From Ideonella sp. A 288 (lineage in GTDB: Bacteria; Pseudomonadota; Gammaproteobacteria; Burkholderiales; Burkholderiaceae_C): a DNA stretch of 64,000 bases. Below are positions 34,008 through 43,217 of the stretch, one piece after another. The position numbers and the translations under genes are program-made. The DNA lies in contig NZ_MWLO01000155.1 of NCBI RefSeq assembly GCF_002198735.1, positions 37,269 to 101,268 of the forward strand, in the 5' to 3' direction. Positions within the stretch are counted from its first letter, which is position 1. The number at the start of each line of letters is the position of its first letter. Below the pieces are notes generated by a model. It was not told the origin of the DNA, made no database searches, and was given only the letters and a program-made list of their open reading frames with translations.

Positions 34008-35072
34008 ATGCGCCTGGTCCTTGCCACCCTTCTGATCTGCCTCTTGGCCGGCTGTGCCAGCGAGCCGGTGGTCATGCGCTGGGATGCTGCCAAGGAAGAC
34101 AAGGCCAGCGACGGGCGGGTCTGGCCGGCACCGCAGACCCAGGAGGTGCCGCGCTACCGCTACATCGGCCAACTCACCGGAGAGGCCAACTTCAAGCCGG
34201 CCAACGCCTCGCGCAGCGGTTGGCAGCAGGCCTGGCAACTGATCACCGGGCTCCTGGAGCGCGCGGAATCTCCCACTGAATTGCAGCGGCCCCTGTGCGG
34301 TACGGTCGACAGCCGCGGGCGGGTCCTGGTCGGTGATGTCAGCCGTGGCGCGATCTTCGTGTTCGACGAGGCTGGCGGCAAGCTCGAGGTGTGGGACGAG
34401 GCAGCACCGGGCGTTCGCTTCATCTCGCCCGTGGGCATCGCCACCGGCCACAACGGCGAAGTCTGGGTGGCCGATGCCGAGTTGGGTCGCGTGTTCCGTC
34501 TCGATGCTGCGGGGCAACCGCTGGGTGAGGTCGGGGCCGGGCTGTTGCGTCGGCCCACCGGGTTGGCGCACGACCCGGTGCTGCGGCGCTGGTTCGTCTC
34601 CGATGGCCCGGCGCACGACATCAAGGTGTTCGACGATGCCGGTCGCCTGATCGACCGTTGGGGTCGCCAGGGCGAAGGTCCGGGCGAATTCAACCTGCCC
34701 ACCCACCTGGCCTATGCCCAGGGGCGGCTGTATGCCACCGATGGCCTGAATGCGCGCGTTCAAGCCTTCGACGAGCAGGGTCAGGTGCAAGCCAGCTTCG
34801 GCAGACGCGGGCTGTACGTCGGCAATCTGGTTCGGCCCAAGGGTGTGGCCGCCGACGATGAGGGCAATGTCTATATCGTCGAATCGATGCACGACACCTT
34901 GCTGGTATTCGATGGACAAGCCCGCCTGCTGATGTCGTTTGGCGGCACGGGCAGTGAGATCGGCCGTTTCTACCTGCCTGCGGGCGTGTGGGTGGATGGC
35001 CGCAACCGGGTGTTCGTGGCCGACATGTTCAATGGCCGCATCGTGGTCTTTCAGTTTCTCGGGGGCGCGTGA
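34008..35072 (+). CDS. NHL-repeat beta-propeller lipoprotein
   Basis: 354 aa; lipobox LLAGC. Blades such as GTVDSRGRVLVGDVSRGAIFVFD, GEVWVADAELGRVFRLD, GRLYATDGLNARVQAFD, KGVAADDEGNVYIVESMHDTLLVFD and NRVFVADMFNGRIVVFQ. It overlaps the 11-haem cytochrome by one base (TGATG), a strong hint that the two are made together. Fourth NHL lipoprotein of the locus. Confidence 0.85.
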   Translation: MRLVLATLLICLLAGCASEPVVMRWDAAKEDKASDGRVWPAPQTQEVPRYRYIGQLTGEANFKPANASRSGWQQAWQLITGLLERAESPTELQRPLCGTVDSRGRVLVGDVSRGAIFVFDEAGGKLEVWDEAAPGVRFISPVGIATGHNGEVWVADAELGRVFRLDAAGQPLGEVGAGLLRRPTGLAHDPVLRRWFVSDGPAHDIKVFDDAGRLIDRWGRQGEGPGEFNLPTHLAYAQGRLYATDGLNARVQAFDEQGQVQASFGRRGLYVGNLVRPKGVAADDEGNVYIVESMHDTLLVFDGQARLLMSFGGTGSEIGRFYLPAGVWVDGRNRVFVADMFNGRIVVFQFLGGA

Positions 35073-37555
35073 TGCTGTCGTTTCGAGCCCTTCTGGGGGT
35101 GTGCTTGCTGGGTTTGGGGCTGGGGGTCCTGCACGTGGGTGAGGCGCGCGCCGCGCGGGTGGCCGACGTCAGCAACACGCCGCACAACCTGTCGGTCACC
35201 GGCCCGGGCACCCTCAAGGCCACCAGTGAATCCCAGATCTGCGTGTTCTGCCACACGCCTCACGCGGCCGAGGCCATACCGCAAGCGCCACTCTGGAATC
35301 GCAAGCTCTCGGCCGCCACCTACACCACCTACACCTCCAGTTCCATCGAGGCGAGCGCCGCCGAACTGGCGGCCGGCCCTGGCGGCGCCTCGAAGCTTTG
35401 TCTCAGCTGCCACGACGGCACGATGGCGATCGGCAATGTCAACGTGTTGGGTGGGCGGCCCAACGTCAGCGTCACCCTGCAGGGCACCGGCCCCGGCGGC
35501 ACCATGGCCCCAGGCGAGGGCACCAGCACGGGCTTCACACGCAACCTGGGGGTCAACCTCACCAACGACCACCCGATCTCTTTCACCTACAACGCGGCCC
35601 TGGCGTCGGCCGATGGCGAACTGCGGGTTCCCGATGGCACCCTCGTCGGCACCCGCGTGGCCGGGGCGCCTCGGCCGAAGCTGCCGCTGCAGGACGGACA
35701 GGTGCAATGCACGACCTGCCACGACCCGCACTTGCGGGAAACCGATGCGTCCAAGGGGTCGGGCAAGTTTCTGCGGCTCAACCGCTTCCAGGAACTCCCG
35801 CCCACGGGCGGGGCCTTTGCCGAGAATGCCGATCTCATCTGCCTGGCGTGCCATGACAAGGCCGGCCAGGCCTGGGCCTTCTCGGCGCACGCCCATCCTG
35901 ACGTGGCCAACGAGACCTACAACGCATCGGCGGCTGCATTGCGCGGCTTTCCGCTCAACCAGCCGGTGTGGAAGGCCGGCTGCCTGAACTGCCACGACAC
36001 GCACACGGTGCAGGGCGCGCGCCGACTGCTGCGCGAGGGCACCGACAGTACGGCGACACCCAAGAGCGGTGGCAACCCGGCGCTCGAGCAGACCTGCTAT
36101 GCCTGCCACTCCGCCTTGGGACAGAGCGCCTTGAACAGCGTGGCCTCCGTGCCCAACATCAAGGACGACTTCGCCCTGCCGCGCCGCATGCCCATCACCG
36201 ACATCGATCAGGGCGGCCCCGAGGTACACGACATCGGCACCGGCGCTGGCACGCAGCGTGGCAAGGACCTGGTCGAGTCGAACGTGTTGCTTGGCAAGGG
36301 AGCGCCGCAGAATCGTCACGTCGAATGCACCGACTGCCACAACCCGCACCGTGCGACCAAGAAGCGGCTGTTCAATGCCGATGCGTCCACGCCGGATGCG
36401 GCGGGCACACACGATCACGGCACCGGCCACACCAACCTGGCCTCGGGTGTGCTGCGTGGCGGCACGGGTGTCGAGCCCGTGTACGGCAGCGCCACCTTCG
36501 GCAGCGAGCCGATCGCCTTCGACTTCAAGCGCGGCGACGGCGGCGTGGGGGCCAGCACCGCCGCTGGAAGTCCATGGGTGACGCGCGAATACCAGATCTG
36601 CCTGAAATGCCACTCGAACTACGCGTACGACACACCGCCCAACCTGGGTGACAGCGGCGGCGGCACGCCGTCGGGCACCAATGGGCTCACCCAGTACACC
36701 AACCAGGCCATGGAGTTCCAGGCGCCCCTGGCGCACAAGGGTGAAGGCACCACGCTCAACAGCGGGGCCTTCGCCGGCACGCCGCCGGGCCGCGCCTACA
36801 CCGTCAACTTCCAGACCAACAACCACCGCGGCTGGCACCCGGTGATCGACAACACCGGCCGCACCAATGCGATCCGCGGCACGGTTCCTGGGGCGTTCCA
36901 GGTGCCGTGGGGCGGCGCGGCCGATGTCGGATCGCAGACGATGTACTGCACCGACTGCCATGGGTCCAGCACCGCTGCGAACACCGTGGTGCCCAACGGT
37001 GGAGAGGATGGCAACCCGTGGGGGCCGCATGGTTCGACCAACAACTTCATCCTCAAGGGTGAGTGGAGTGCGACCACCGGCACCAACTCGCGTGAGGGTG
37101 GGTTCACCGCTAATGCGCTCTGCTTCAAGTGCCACAACCCGAACAACTACGCCGACCGCAATGGCGTCGGCAGCATCAGTGACCGAACGACCGGCTTCTT
37201 CAACAGCAGCAAAGGCAACCTGCACGCCTACCACACGGACAAGATCCAGCGGCTGCGCTGCACCTGGTGCCACGTGGCCGTGCCGCACGGCTGGAAGAAC
37301 AAGGCCCTCCTCGTCAACCTCAACGACGTCGGCCCCGAGGTGGGGTTGCCTGCTGGAACGCAGGTGAAGAACAACACCGGTACGCCCTATACGAATCCGC
37401 CGTACTACCTGAACGCGGTGCTCAAGGTGCGCACCTTCGCCACCAGCGGCAATTGGGTCGATACGAACTGCGGCTCGGTCGGTGCGCCTGGCAACGGTGC
37501 ATCGGGTCGCGACTGGATGCGTGACTCGAGCGAGAACTGCGCGAACCTGCCATGA
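35072..37555 (+). CDS. Secreted undecahaem cytochrome c
   Basis: 827 aa, the largest cytochrome here. The signal peptide ends near GEARAARV. Eleven CxxCH motifs: CVFCH, CLSCH, CTTCH, CLACH, CLNCH, CYACH, CTDCH, CLKCH, CTDCH, CFKCH, CTWCH. The N-terminal third repeats the family pattern of 18494 and 24839 (NTPHNL, QICVFCHTPHA, PLWNRKL, CLSCHDG, NDHPISF, CTTCHDPH). There is no membrane anchor and no lipobox, and long haem-poor Gly/Thr/Asn stretches separate the later haems, as in surface proteins. Likely terminal extracellular electron transfer or a cell-surface reductase. Confidence 0.87.
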   Translation: MLSFRALLGVCLLGLGLGVLHVGEARAARVADVSNTPHNLSVTGPGTLKATSESQICVFCHTPHAAEAIPQAPLWNRKLSAATYTTYTSSSIEASAAELAAGPGGASKLCLSCHDGTMAIGNVNVLGGRPNVSVTLQGTGPGGTMAPGEGTSTGFTRNLGVNLTNDHPISFTYNAALASADGELRVPDGTLVGTRVAGAPRPKLPLQDGQVQCTTCHDPHLRETDASKGSGKFLRLNRFQELPPTGGAFAENADLICLACHDKAGQAWAFSAHAHPDVANETYNASAAALRGFPLNQPVWKAGCLNCHDTHTVQGARRLLREGTDSTATPKSGGNPALEQTCYACHSALGQSALNSVASVPNIKDDFALPRRMPITDIDQGGPEVHDIGTGAGTQRGKDLVESNVLLGKGAPQNRHVECTDCHNPHRATKKRLFNADASTPDAAGTHDHGTGHTNLASGVLRGGTGVEPVYGSATFGSEPIAFDFKRGDGGVGASTAAGSPWVTREYQICLKCHSNYAYDTPPNLGDSGGGTPSGTNGLTQYTNQAMEFQAPLAHKGEGTTLNSGAFAGTPPGRAYTVNFQTNNHRGWHPVIDNTGRTNAIRGTVPGAFQVPWGGAADVGSQTMYCTDCHGSSTAANTVVPNGGEDGNPWGPHGSTNNFILKGEWSATTGTNSREGGFTANALCFKCHNPNNYADRNGVGSISDRTTGFFNSSKGNLHAYHTDKIQRLRCTWCHVAVPHGWKNKALLVNLNDVGPEVGLPAGTQVKNNTGTPYTNPPYYLNAVLKVRTFATSGNWVDTNCGSVGAPGNGASGRDWMRDSSENCANLP

Positions 37556-38544
37556 AGCGCGTGGCCCTGTCGGTGGTTCGTCGGGTGGCGTCCCTGCGCC
37601 TGACCGTTGCCATGTTCATTGCCTTGGCCATCGTGGTGCTGGCCGCGCAGAACGACACCCGCGTGCCCGCGTGGGCGGTGGCCGTACCCCAACTGGTGCT
37701 GGCAATCAACCTGGCCGCCTCCCTGGCCACCCACCCTGCGCTTCGCCGCGGCGGTCTGGCCATGTTTCACGTGGCTTTGCTCGGCTGCCTGGTGCTGCTG
37801 GCCTGGGGGCGCCTCACGCACTTCGAGGGCAAGGTCGAGGTGGCGCAGGGCGGCACGTTCGACGTCGCGGCCGTGGAGCCATCGTCGGTGGGCCCGTGGC
37901 ATGGTGATCGGCTGCGCAAGGTGCAGTTCGAACAAGGGGCCTTCAGCGTGAAGTACGCGCCCCGGCTCAAGCGGGCTCACACCCACAGCCAGGTCACCTC
38001 GAGCGATGCAGACGGCACCCGCACCCACACCGTGGGGGACGATCGGCCGCTGCTGTTGTCGGGTTTTCGCTTCTACACCACGCACAACAAGGGATTTGCA
38101 CCCCTGCTCACCTGGACGGCACCCGGCGCGGCCCCGTTGACCGGCGCAGTTCACCTGCCGTCCTATCCGCTGTTCGACTGGCAGCAGCGGCAACGTTGGA
38201 CCCCGCCAGGCGGGCCCGAGGCGCGCCTGTGGCTGCGCCTGGATCAGGGCGTCGACGAGCAGAAGGCCTGGCAGTTGAGGCCCGACGAGGTCTCGGCCGT
38301 GCTGGTGATCGAACTGGCAGGGCAGCGCCACGAACTGAAACCCGGCGACGTCGCGACCGGCGCGTTTGGCAGCATCCGGTACGAGCGCCTCATCGGTTGG
38401 ATGGGCTACACCATCCACTACGACCCGACCTTGACGGCGCTGTGGTGGCTGGCGTGCCTGGGCGTGGCGGGCCTGGCCCTGCACCTGTGGCCGATCCAGG
38501 AGCGCAGCCGTGCGCCGCGCTCCGCCGTGGCGTCGATGCGATGA
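37552..38544 (+). CDS. ResB/CcsB-like cytochrome c synthesis protein (System II)
   Basis: 330 aa, ATGA overlap with the 11-haem gene. The N-terminus has the ResB start SLRLTVAMFIALAIVVLAAQ, two more membrane helices around residues 45-85, a long periplasmic domain (about 90-300) and a C-terminal helix (WWLACLGVAGLALHLWPI). ResB with CcsA moves haem across the membrane and attaches it to CxxCH apocytochromes. It is shorter than typical ResB (about 450 aa or more). Placed directly behind the cytochrome, it may serve this locus specifically. Confidence 0.72.
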   Translation: MKRVALSVVRRVASLRLTVAMFIALAIVVLAAQNDTRVPAWAVAVPQLVLAINLAASLATHPALRRGGLAMFHVALLGCLVLLAWGRLTHFEGKVEVAQGGTFDVAAVEPSSVGPWHGDRLRKVQFEQGAFSVKYAPRLKRAHTHSQVTSSDADGTRTHTVGDDRPLLLSGFRFYTTHNKGFAPLLTWTAPGAAPLTGAVHLPSYPLFDWQQRQRWTPPGGPEARLWLRLDQGVDEQKAWQLRPDEVSAVLVIELAGQRHELKPGDVATGAFGSIRYERLIGWMGYTIHYDPTLTALWWLACLGVAGLALHLWPIQERSRAPRSAVASMR

Positions 38545-39356
38545 ACGCGCTGTCGATGGAGGTCGCCTGGCTTTGGTCGGGCAGTGGACTGTGCATCGCC
38601 GCGGCGGTGCAGGCGTGGGTGGCGGCGCTGCGGACCCGTGCCACCGACGATCGCTGGCCGTTCCGCATCCTGGCCGTGGCCGTGGTGCTGGTGGCCGTGG
38701 GCATCGGGCAGCGCTGGGCGCGGCTGGGCCACGGGCCGTTCCTCGACATGTTCGAGATCCTCGCCAGCAGCCTCTTGAGCCTGGGCCTCGTGCTGCTGTT
38801 CGCGCAGCACCGGTGGCCCGTGCTGCGGCGGGCCGCCCCCGTGAGCCTGAGCATGCTGGCTGTGCTGGCGCTGTGGTTGCCGATGACCGACGCAGGCGAC
38901 ACCTTCTTTCCGCCGACCTACGAGACGCCGGTGCTGTGGTTCCATGTGTTGTTGGGCAAGCTCTTTCTCGGCTGCGCCCTGCTGGCGCTCGGACTGGCCG
39001 GCACCCAGCTGCTGCGGGGTCATCTGGCCTTCGTCGACCGTCTGCCCGGGCCGCTGGCCGTCGATGCGCTGTCATGGCGCCTGATGCAGGTGGCCCTGCT
39101 GTTCGAGACGATGATGCTCATCACGGGCGCGCTGTGGGCTCAGGATGCCTGGGGTCGATGGTGGGCCTGGGACCCGCTGGAGACCTGGGCGTTCCTCACC
39201 TGGCTGACTCTGGTGGGGGCCTTCCACGCCAGGCGGCGCTGGTCGATCGGGCCGCGCGCCGGTGCGCTGATGATCGTGGCCGTGTTCTCGTTGGCGTTCC
39301 TCACGTTCTTCGGGGTGCCCTTCGTCAGCGTGGCGCCGCACAAGGGGGCGGTGTGA
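38541..39356 (+). CDS. ccsA: CcsA-type cytochrome c assembly protein (System II)
   Basis: 271 aa, multi-pass. The WWD haem-handling motif is WGRWWAWDPLETWAFLTW (about residues 200-217), and His residues lie in flanking loops (for example FHVLLGK and FHARRRW) as potential haem ligands. It works with the ResB-like protein just upstream, overlapping it by four bases. Together they can act as a complete cytochrome c synthetase. Normal CcsA length is 260-330 aa. Confidence 0.85.
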   Translation: MNALSMEVAWLWSGSGLCIAAAVQAWVAALRTRATDDRWPFRILAVAVVLVAVGIGQRWARLGHGPFLDMFEILASSLLSLGLVLLFAQHRWPVLRRAAPVSLSMLAVLALWLPMTDAGDTFFPPTYETPVLWFHVLLGKLFLGCALLALGLAGTQLLRGHLAFVDRLPGPLAVDALSWRLMQVALLFETMMLITGALWAQDAWGRWWAWDPLETWAFLTWLTLVGAFHARRRWSIGPRAGALMIVAVFSLAFLTFFGVPFVSVAPHKGAV

Positions 39357-39961
39357 CCTTCCAGACCGGAGCGGGCAACGACCTGCGGCCCGAAACCGAT
39401 CGCCTGCCACGGCGCGCGTGGGGCGGCTGGACTTGGCGCCGCATGCTGGCGCTGGCCGTTCTGGCCGGCGGAGCGCTGTTGGTGGCGCAGTCGCCTCCGC
39501 CGCCAGCGCTCGAGCCAACGAACCACAGCAAGGAGAAATCGGCGGCCGAACTGCGGCAGCGCTTCGACCAGGCCGTGGTGATGCTGCATGCGAAGGAATA
39601 CGACCACGCTGCGGCGGCCCTGCAGCGCGTGCTGCAACTGGCGCCTCGGATGCCGGAAGCGCACGTCAACATGGGCTTTGCAATGCTCGGCCTGCAGCGC
39701 GGAGGCGAGGCCGTGGTGGCCTTCGAACGCGCCATCGACCTGCAATCCACCCAGGCCAACGCCTACTACGGGCTGGCGATGGCGCTCGAACTTCAGGGTG
39801 ACCTGCCGGCGGCTCTGGGCGCCATGCGCAGTTACCTGCATCTTTCGTCCAAGGACGAGCGGTTCCATGCGAAGGCCCGGGCCGCATTGTGGGAATGGGA
39901 GCAGCGGTTGGGACGCCACGGACCCGCCACAACGCCGCCGCCGGCACCGTCGCCGCGTTGA
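39353..39961 (+). CDS. TPR protein with single membrane anchor
   Basis: 202 aa from GTG 39353 in an overlap with ccsA. One membrane segment (MLALAVLAGGALLVAQ) is followed by TPR units: AVVMLHAKEYDHAAAALQRVLQLAPRMPEAHVNMGFAMLGLQRGGEAVVAFERAIDLQ... Similar to the TPR part of CcmI, it could hold apocytochromes for the neighbouring synthetase. That is inference; the sequence itself shows only the anchor and TPRs. Last gene of the long operon; ends with a Pro-rich tail. Confidence 0.75.
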   Translation: MTFQTGAGNDLRPETDRLPRRAWGGWTWRRMLALAVLAGGALLVAQSPPPPALEPTNHSKEKSAAELRQRFDQAVVMLHAKEYDHAAAALQRVLQLAPRMPEAHVNMGFAMLGLQRGGEAVVAFERAIDLQSTQANAYYGLAMALELQGDLPAALGAMRSYLHLSSKDERFHAKARAALWEWEQRLGRHGPATTPPPAPSPR

Positions 39962-40000
39962 TTTGAATCGCCGCGAAGCCGCGCAGCAGAAGTGACCCGT

Positions 40001-40050
40001 CATTCCCGGATGCGGGAATGTCTTGAGGTCACTTCCTGTGGGCGGGAAGG
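40001..40050. promoter_or_regulatory. Tandem TTCCCG-N4-CGGGAA palindromes, putative activator sites
   Basis: Site 1, CATTCCCG-GATG-CGGGAATG (40001-40020), is a perfect 20-bp dyad. Site 2, TTCCTG-TGGG-CGGGAA (40033-40048), differs from the core at one base. The centres are 30 bp apart, about three helical turns, and 170-200 bp upstream of the predicted start for ccmE. The gene-free gap 39962-40252 holds these sites and the sigma54 promoter and nothing else I can see. Confidence 0.65.
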
Positions 40051-40186
40051 CGGAGGCGAGATCGATCGGGACCAGTGGACACCCAAGTTCAGGTGTCTTT
40101 CCCTGGGCATGGCACGCGTCGAGGCGTCGTCGATCGACCGCTCGGTGGATGCCGGGCTTGCATCGTCCGATATGGCACATTGGCGA

Positions 40187-40202
40187 TGGCACGGACGATG
40201 CT
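40187..40202 (+). promoter_or_regulatory. Sigma54 (-24/-12) promoter of the ccmEFGHI operon
   Basis: TGGCACGGACGATGCT, GG at 40188 and GC at 40200. Predicted start near 40213; ATG of ccmE at 40253. Confidence 0.68.
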
Positions 40203-40252
40203 TTAGTTCCTCCCCATCATGGGCCCATCGCACTGGAACCACCTGAACGCCG

Positions 40253-40726
40253 ATGCTCTGCGACCGGCTGTCGGAGGGCGCTGAGGTGACCGCCTGGCAG
40301 ACGCGCCACCGGCGCAGGGCCGTTATGTTTGGCGTGATGGCCGCGCTGTCGGCTGCGGTGGTGCTGGTGCTGGAAGCCTTCGGCAGCAATCAGGTGCCAT
40401 TTTTCACCCCGTCGCAGGTGGCCCAGCACGAGGCCCCTGTCGGCCAGCATTTCAGGTTGGCCGGCGTGGTCGAAGAGGGTTCCGTGCACCGTCTCGGCGA
40501 CGGAGTCGGCGTGCGCTTCATGGTCACGGACACCGCACAGCGCATCGCGGTGGTTTATCCGGGTTTGTTGCCCGACCTGTTTCAGGAGGGCCGAGGCGTG
40601 GTGGCCCAGGGACAACTGGATGCGGCGGGGCTGTTTGTCGCACACGAGGTGAATGCTGATCACGATGACCACAACACGCGTCCCGAGGCCGCTCTGGCAC
40701 TCGGCAAGTCCGGAGTCCGTCCATGA
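40253..40726 (+). CDS. ccmE: Cytochrome c maturation haem chaperone CcmE
   Basis: 157 aa: N-terminal anchor (MFGVMAALSAAVVLVLEAF) and OB-fold periplasmic domain with LAGVVEEGSVHR, VRFMVTDTAQ, VVYPGLLPDLFQEGRGVVAQG and VAHEVNADHDDH. CcmE binds haem covalently through the His of a LAKHDExY motif; here it reads NADHDDHNT, keeping His-Asp but without the usual Tyr in place. It begins an operon with ccmF, ccmG, ccmH and ccmI, each overlapping or nearly so. CcmABCD, needed to load CcmE, are not in the window. Confidence 0.88.
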   Translation: MLCDRLSEGAEVTAWQTRHRRRAVMFGVMAALSAAVVLVLEAFGSNQVPFFTPSQVAQHEAPVGQHFRLAGVVEEGSVHRLGDGVGVRFMVTDTAQRIAVVYPGLLPDLFQEGRGVVAQGQLDAAGLFVAHEVNADHDDHNTRPEAALALGKSGVRP

Positions 40727-42696
40727 TTGCTGAACTCGGCCACCTGTGTCTCGCACTGGCCTTCGTCCTGTCCATCGTCCAGGCCATCGTGCCGCTGTGG
40801 GGCGCCGCGCAGGGCGATGCGCGGCGCATGTCGGCGGCCGCGTCCATCGCCCAGGGCCAGGCGGTGTTTGTCATCCTGGCCTATGCGAGTCTGACCTGGA
40901 TGTTCGTGCAGAACGATTTCTCGGTGAGGGTGGTGGCGTCGCATTCCAATTCGGCACTGCCTCTGGCCTACCGCATTGCCGCGGTGTGGGGTGGGCACGA
41001 GGGGTCGATGCTGCTGTGGGTGCTCATGCTGGTTGGCTGGACCTTGGCGGTCACCCTGTTCAGCCGTCGCCTGCCGCTCGAGGTGGTGGCGCGCGTGATC
41101 GGCGTGATGGGTTGCATCTCTGTCGGCCTGCACGCCTTCCTGCTGTTCACCAGCAACCCGTTCGAGCGGCTCCTGCCCGCGGTGGCCGAAGGCCGAGACC
41201 TCAATCCTCTGCTGCAGGACCCGGGCATGGTCATTCACCCGCCCTTGCTCTACATGGGTTATGTCGGGTTCTCGGTGGCCTTCGCGTTCGCCATCGCGGC
41301 GCTGTTGGGTGGGCGACTCGATGCCGGATGGGCGCGCTGGTCGCGTCCGTGGACGACCGTGGCCTGGTCCTTCCTGACCATGGGCATCGCCATCGGCAGC
41401 TGGTGGGCCTACTACGAGCTCGGCTGGGGCGGGTGGTGGTTCTGGGACCCGGTCGAGAATGCCTCGTTCATGCCCTGGCTGGTGGGTACCGCGTTGATCC
41501 ACTCGTTGGCGGTGACCGAGAAGCGAGGCAGCTTTCGCAGCTGGACCGTGCTGCTGGCCATCTTCGCGTTCTCGTTCTCGCTGATGGGCACCTTCCTGGT
41601 CCGGTCCGGCGTGCTGACCTCGGTGCATGCCTTCGCCACCGACCCGAAGCGCGGCGTCTTCATCCTGGCCTTCCTGGTGGTGGTGATCGGTAGTTCGCTG
41701 GCGCTGTTCGCCTGGCGCGCCCCGCGCATCGGCTTGGGCGGCAGTTTCGACACCAGTTCGCGTGAATCCCTGCTGCTGGCGAACAACGTGGTGTTCTCGG
41801 TGGCCACCGCGGCGGTCATGCTGGGCACGCTCTACCCGCTGGCGCTCGACGCCCTGGGTCTGGGCAAGATCTCGGTCGGCCCACCTTACTTCGAGCGTGT
41901 GTTCGCGCCGCTGATGGCGCCGGCCGTGTTCCTGATGGGCGTGGGGCCTCTGGCCCGATGGAAGTCGGCGCCGGTGCCCGATCTGGTTCGGCGCTTGCGC
42001 TGGGCCGCCATCGTCACCGTGGTGGCCGCCGTGGGCGCCTGGATGCTGGCGCCGCAGCATTCGCCCTGGGTGGCCATGGGACTCGCGCTGGCCACCTGGG
42101 TGATGGCCACCAGCGTTGCCGCGGTGATGGACCCGCTGCGCCATGCCGCAGGTCGCCGTCTGCAGGCGTTGGCCGCTCAGCCCTTGGGCTGGTGGGGCAT
42201 GGTTCTGGCGCACTTCGGCATCGGCGTGTTCATCGTCGGCGTCACGATGGTCAAGGGCTTCGAGGAGGAGAAGCAGTTGCGGATGGGGCCTGGAGACACC
42301 GCCCAACTGGGCGGCTACACCTTCCGGTTCGAGCGTTCGGCCGAGTTCAAGGGCCCGAACTACAGGGGCCTGCGTGCCGACATCCGCGTAGAACGCGACG
42401 GCCGCGAGGTGGCCTTGATGCAGCCTGAGAAGAGGCTTTACTTCAGCAGCGGCATGCCGATGACCGAAGCAGCCATCGAGGCGGGCATCACCGGCGACGT
42501 GTATGTCTCGCTGGGCGATGCCGTGAGCGACAGCGACTGGGGCATTCGGCTGCAGATCAAGCCGTTCGTCAACTGGATCTGGGGTGGCTGCATGTTGATG
42601 GCGCTGGGTGGATTCCTGTCTGCGTCCGATCGCCGTTATCGCCTGCGCTCGCGCGAGAAGGCCGCCGCCCTGTCGTCGGCCATGGTGACGCCATGA
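40723..42696 (+). CDS. ccmF: Cytochrome c haem lyase subunit CcmF
   Basis: 657 aa, full length. Multi-pass membrane protein with the WWD motif GWGGWWFWDPVENASFMPW (about residues 236-254), NDFSVRVVASHSN near the N-terminus, LLQDPGMVIHPPLLYMGYVG and a C-terminal periplasmic region containing YFSSGMPMTEAAIEAG. It takes haem from CcmE and attaches it to apocytochromes with CcmH and CcmI. Overlaps ccmE and ccmG by four bases. Confidence 0.95.
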   Translation: MIAELGHLCLALAFVLSIVQAIVPLWGAAQGDARRMSAAASIAQGQAVFVILAYASLTWMFVQNDFSVRVVASHSNSALPLAYRIAAVWGGHEGSMLLWVLMLVGWTLAVTLFSRRLPLEVVARVIGVMGCISVGLHAFLLFTSNPFERLLPAVAEGRDLNPLLQDPGMVIHPPLLYMGYVGFSVAFAFAIAALLGGRLDAGWARWSRPWTTVAWSFLTMGIAIGSWWAYYELGWGGWWFWDPVENASFMPWLVGTALIHSLAVTEKRGSFRSWTVLLAIFAFSFSLMGTFLVRSGVLTSVHAFATDPKRGVFILAFLVVVIGSSLALFAWRAPRIGLGGSFDTSSRESLLLANNVVFSVATAAVMLGTLYPLALDALGLGKISVGPPYFERVFAPLMAPAVFLMGVGPLARWKSAPVPDLVRRLRWAAIVTVVAAVGAWMLAPQHSPWVAMGLALATWVMATSVAAVMDPLRHAAGRRLQALAAQPLGWWGMVLAHFGIGVFIVGVTMVKGFEEEKQLRMGPGDTAQLGGYTFRFERSAEFKGPNYRGLRADIRVERDGREVALMQPEKRLYFSSGMPMTEAAIEAGITGDVYVSLGDAVSDSDWGIRLQIKPFVNWIWGGCMLMALGGFLSASDRRYRLRSREKAAALSSAMVTP

Positions 42697-43217
42697 AGCG
42701 TGCGCTGTGGCCGCTGGTGCTGTTCGTGCTGTTGGCCGTGCTGCTGGGGGTGGGGCTGCGACTGAAACCCCGCGAAGTACCGTCGCCGTTGGTGGGCAAG
42801 CCTGCGCCGGCTTTCAAGCTGGCGCAGTTGCACGAGCCCGAGCAATTGCTCACGCCGGAGCAGATGCGCGGCAAGGTCTGGATGCTCAATGTCTGGGCGT
42901 CGTGGTGCGGTGCGTGCCGTGAGGAGCATCCGGTGCTGGTGGGCTTCGCGCGCAACGCTGCGGTGCCCCTGATCGGCCTGAACTACAAGGACCAGCGACC
43001 AGACGCCCTGGGGTGGCTCGAGCAGCACGGCAATCCCTACGTGGCGTCGCTGGTCGACCGGGATGGCCGCACGGGCCTCGACTACGGCGTCTACGGGGTC
43101 CCGGAAACCTTCGTCATCGACCGCCAGGGCGTGATCCGATTCAAGCAGATCGGCCCCGTGACCGACGAAGTGCTGCGCACGCGCATCCTGCCGCTGCTGA
43201 AGGAGTTGGGCGCATGA
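42693..43217 (+). CDS. ccmG: Thiol-disulfide oxidoreductase CcmG/DsbE
   Basis: 174 aa, membrane-tethered (LVLFVLLAVLLGVGL). Thioredoxin fold with active site WASWCGACREEH (Cys72, Cys75), the CcmG-typical GLNYKDQRPDALGWL and the cis-Pro region YGVPETFVID. It reduces the CxxCH cysteines of apocytochromes before haem attachment. Operon member between ccmF and ccmH. Confidence 0.94.
   Translation: MKRALWPLVLFVLLAVLLGVGLRLKPREVPSPLVGKPAPAFKLAQLHEPEQLLTPEQMRGKVWMLNVWASWCGACREEHPVLVGFARNAAVPLIGLNYKDQRPDALGWLEQHGNPYVASLVDRDGRTGLDYGVYGVPETFVIDRQGVIRFKQIGPVTDEVLRTRILPLLKELGA

Noticed and set aside
35051..37288. 745-codon minus-strand frame opposite the 11-haem cytochrome
   Set aside because: The plus strand carries eleven CxxCH sites, a signal peptide and coupled starts; the antisense frame has no recognisable domain.
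35072..37555. MtrC/OmcA-type decahaem surface cytochrome
   Set aside because: Eleven haems, no lipobox and paired CxxCHDPH-like patterns related to neighbouring cytochromes do not fit the MtrC layout.
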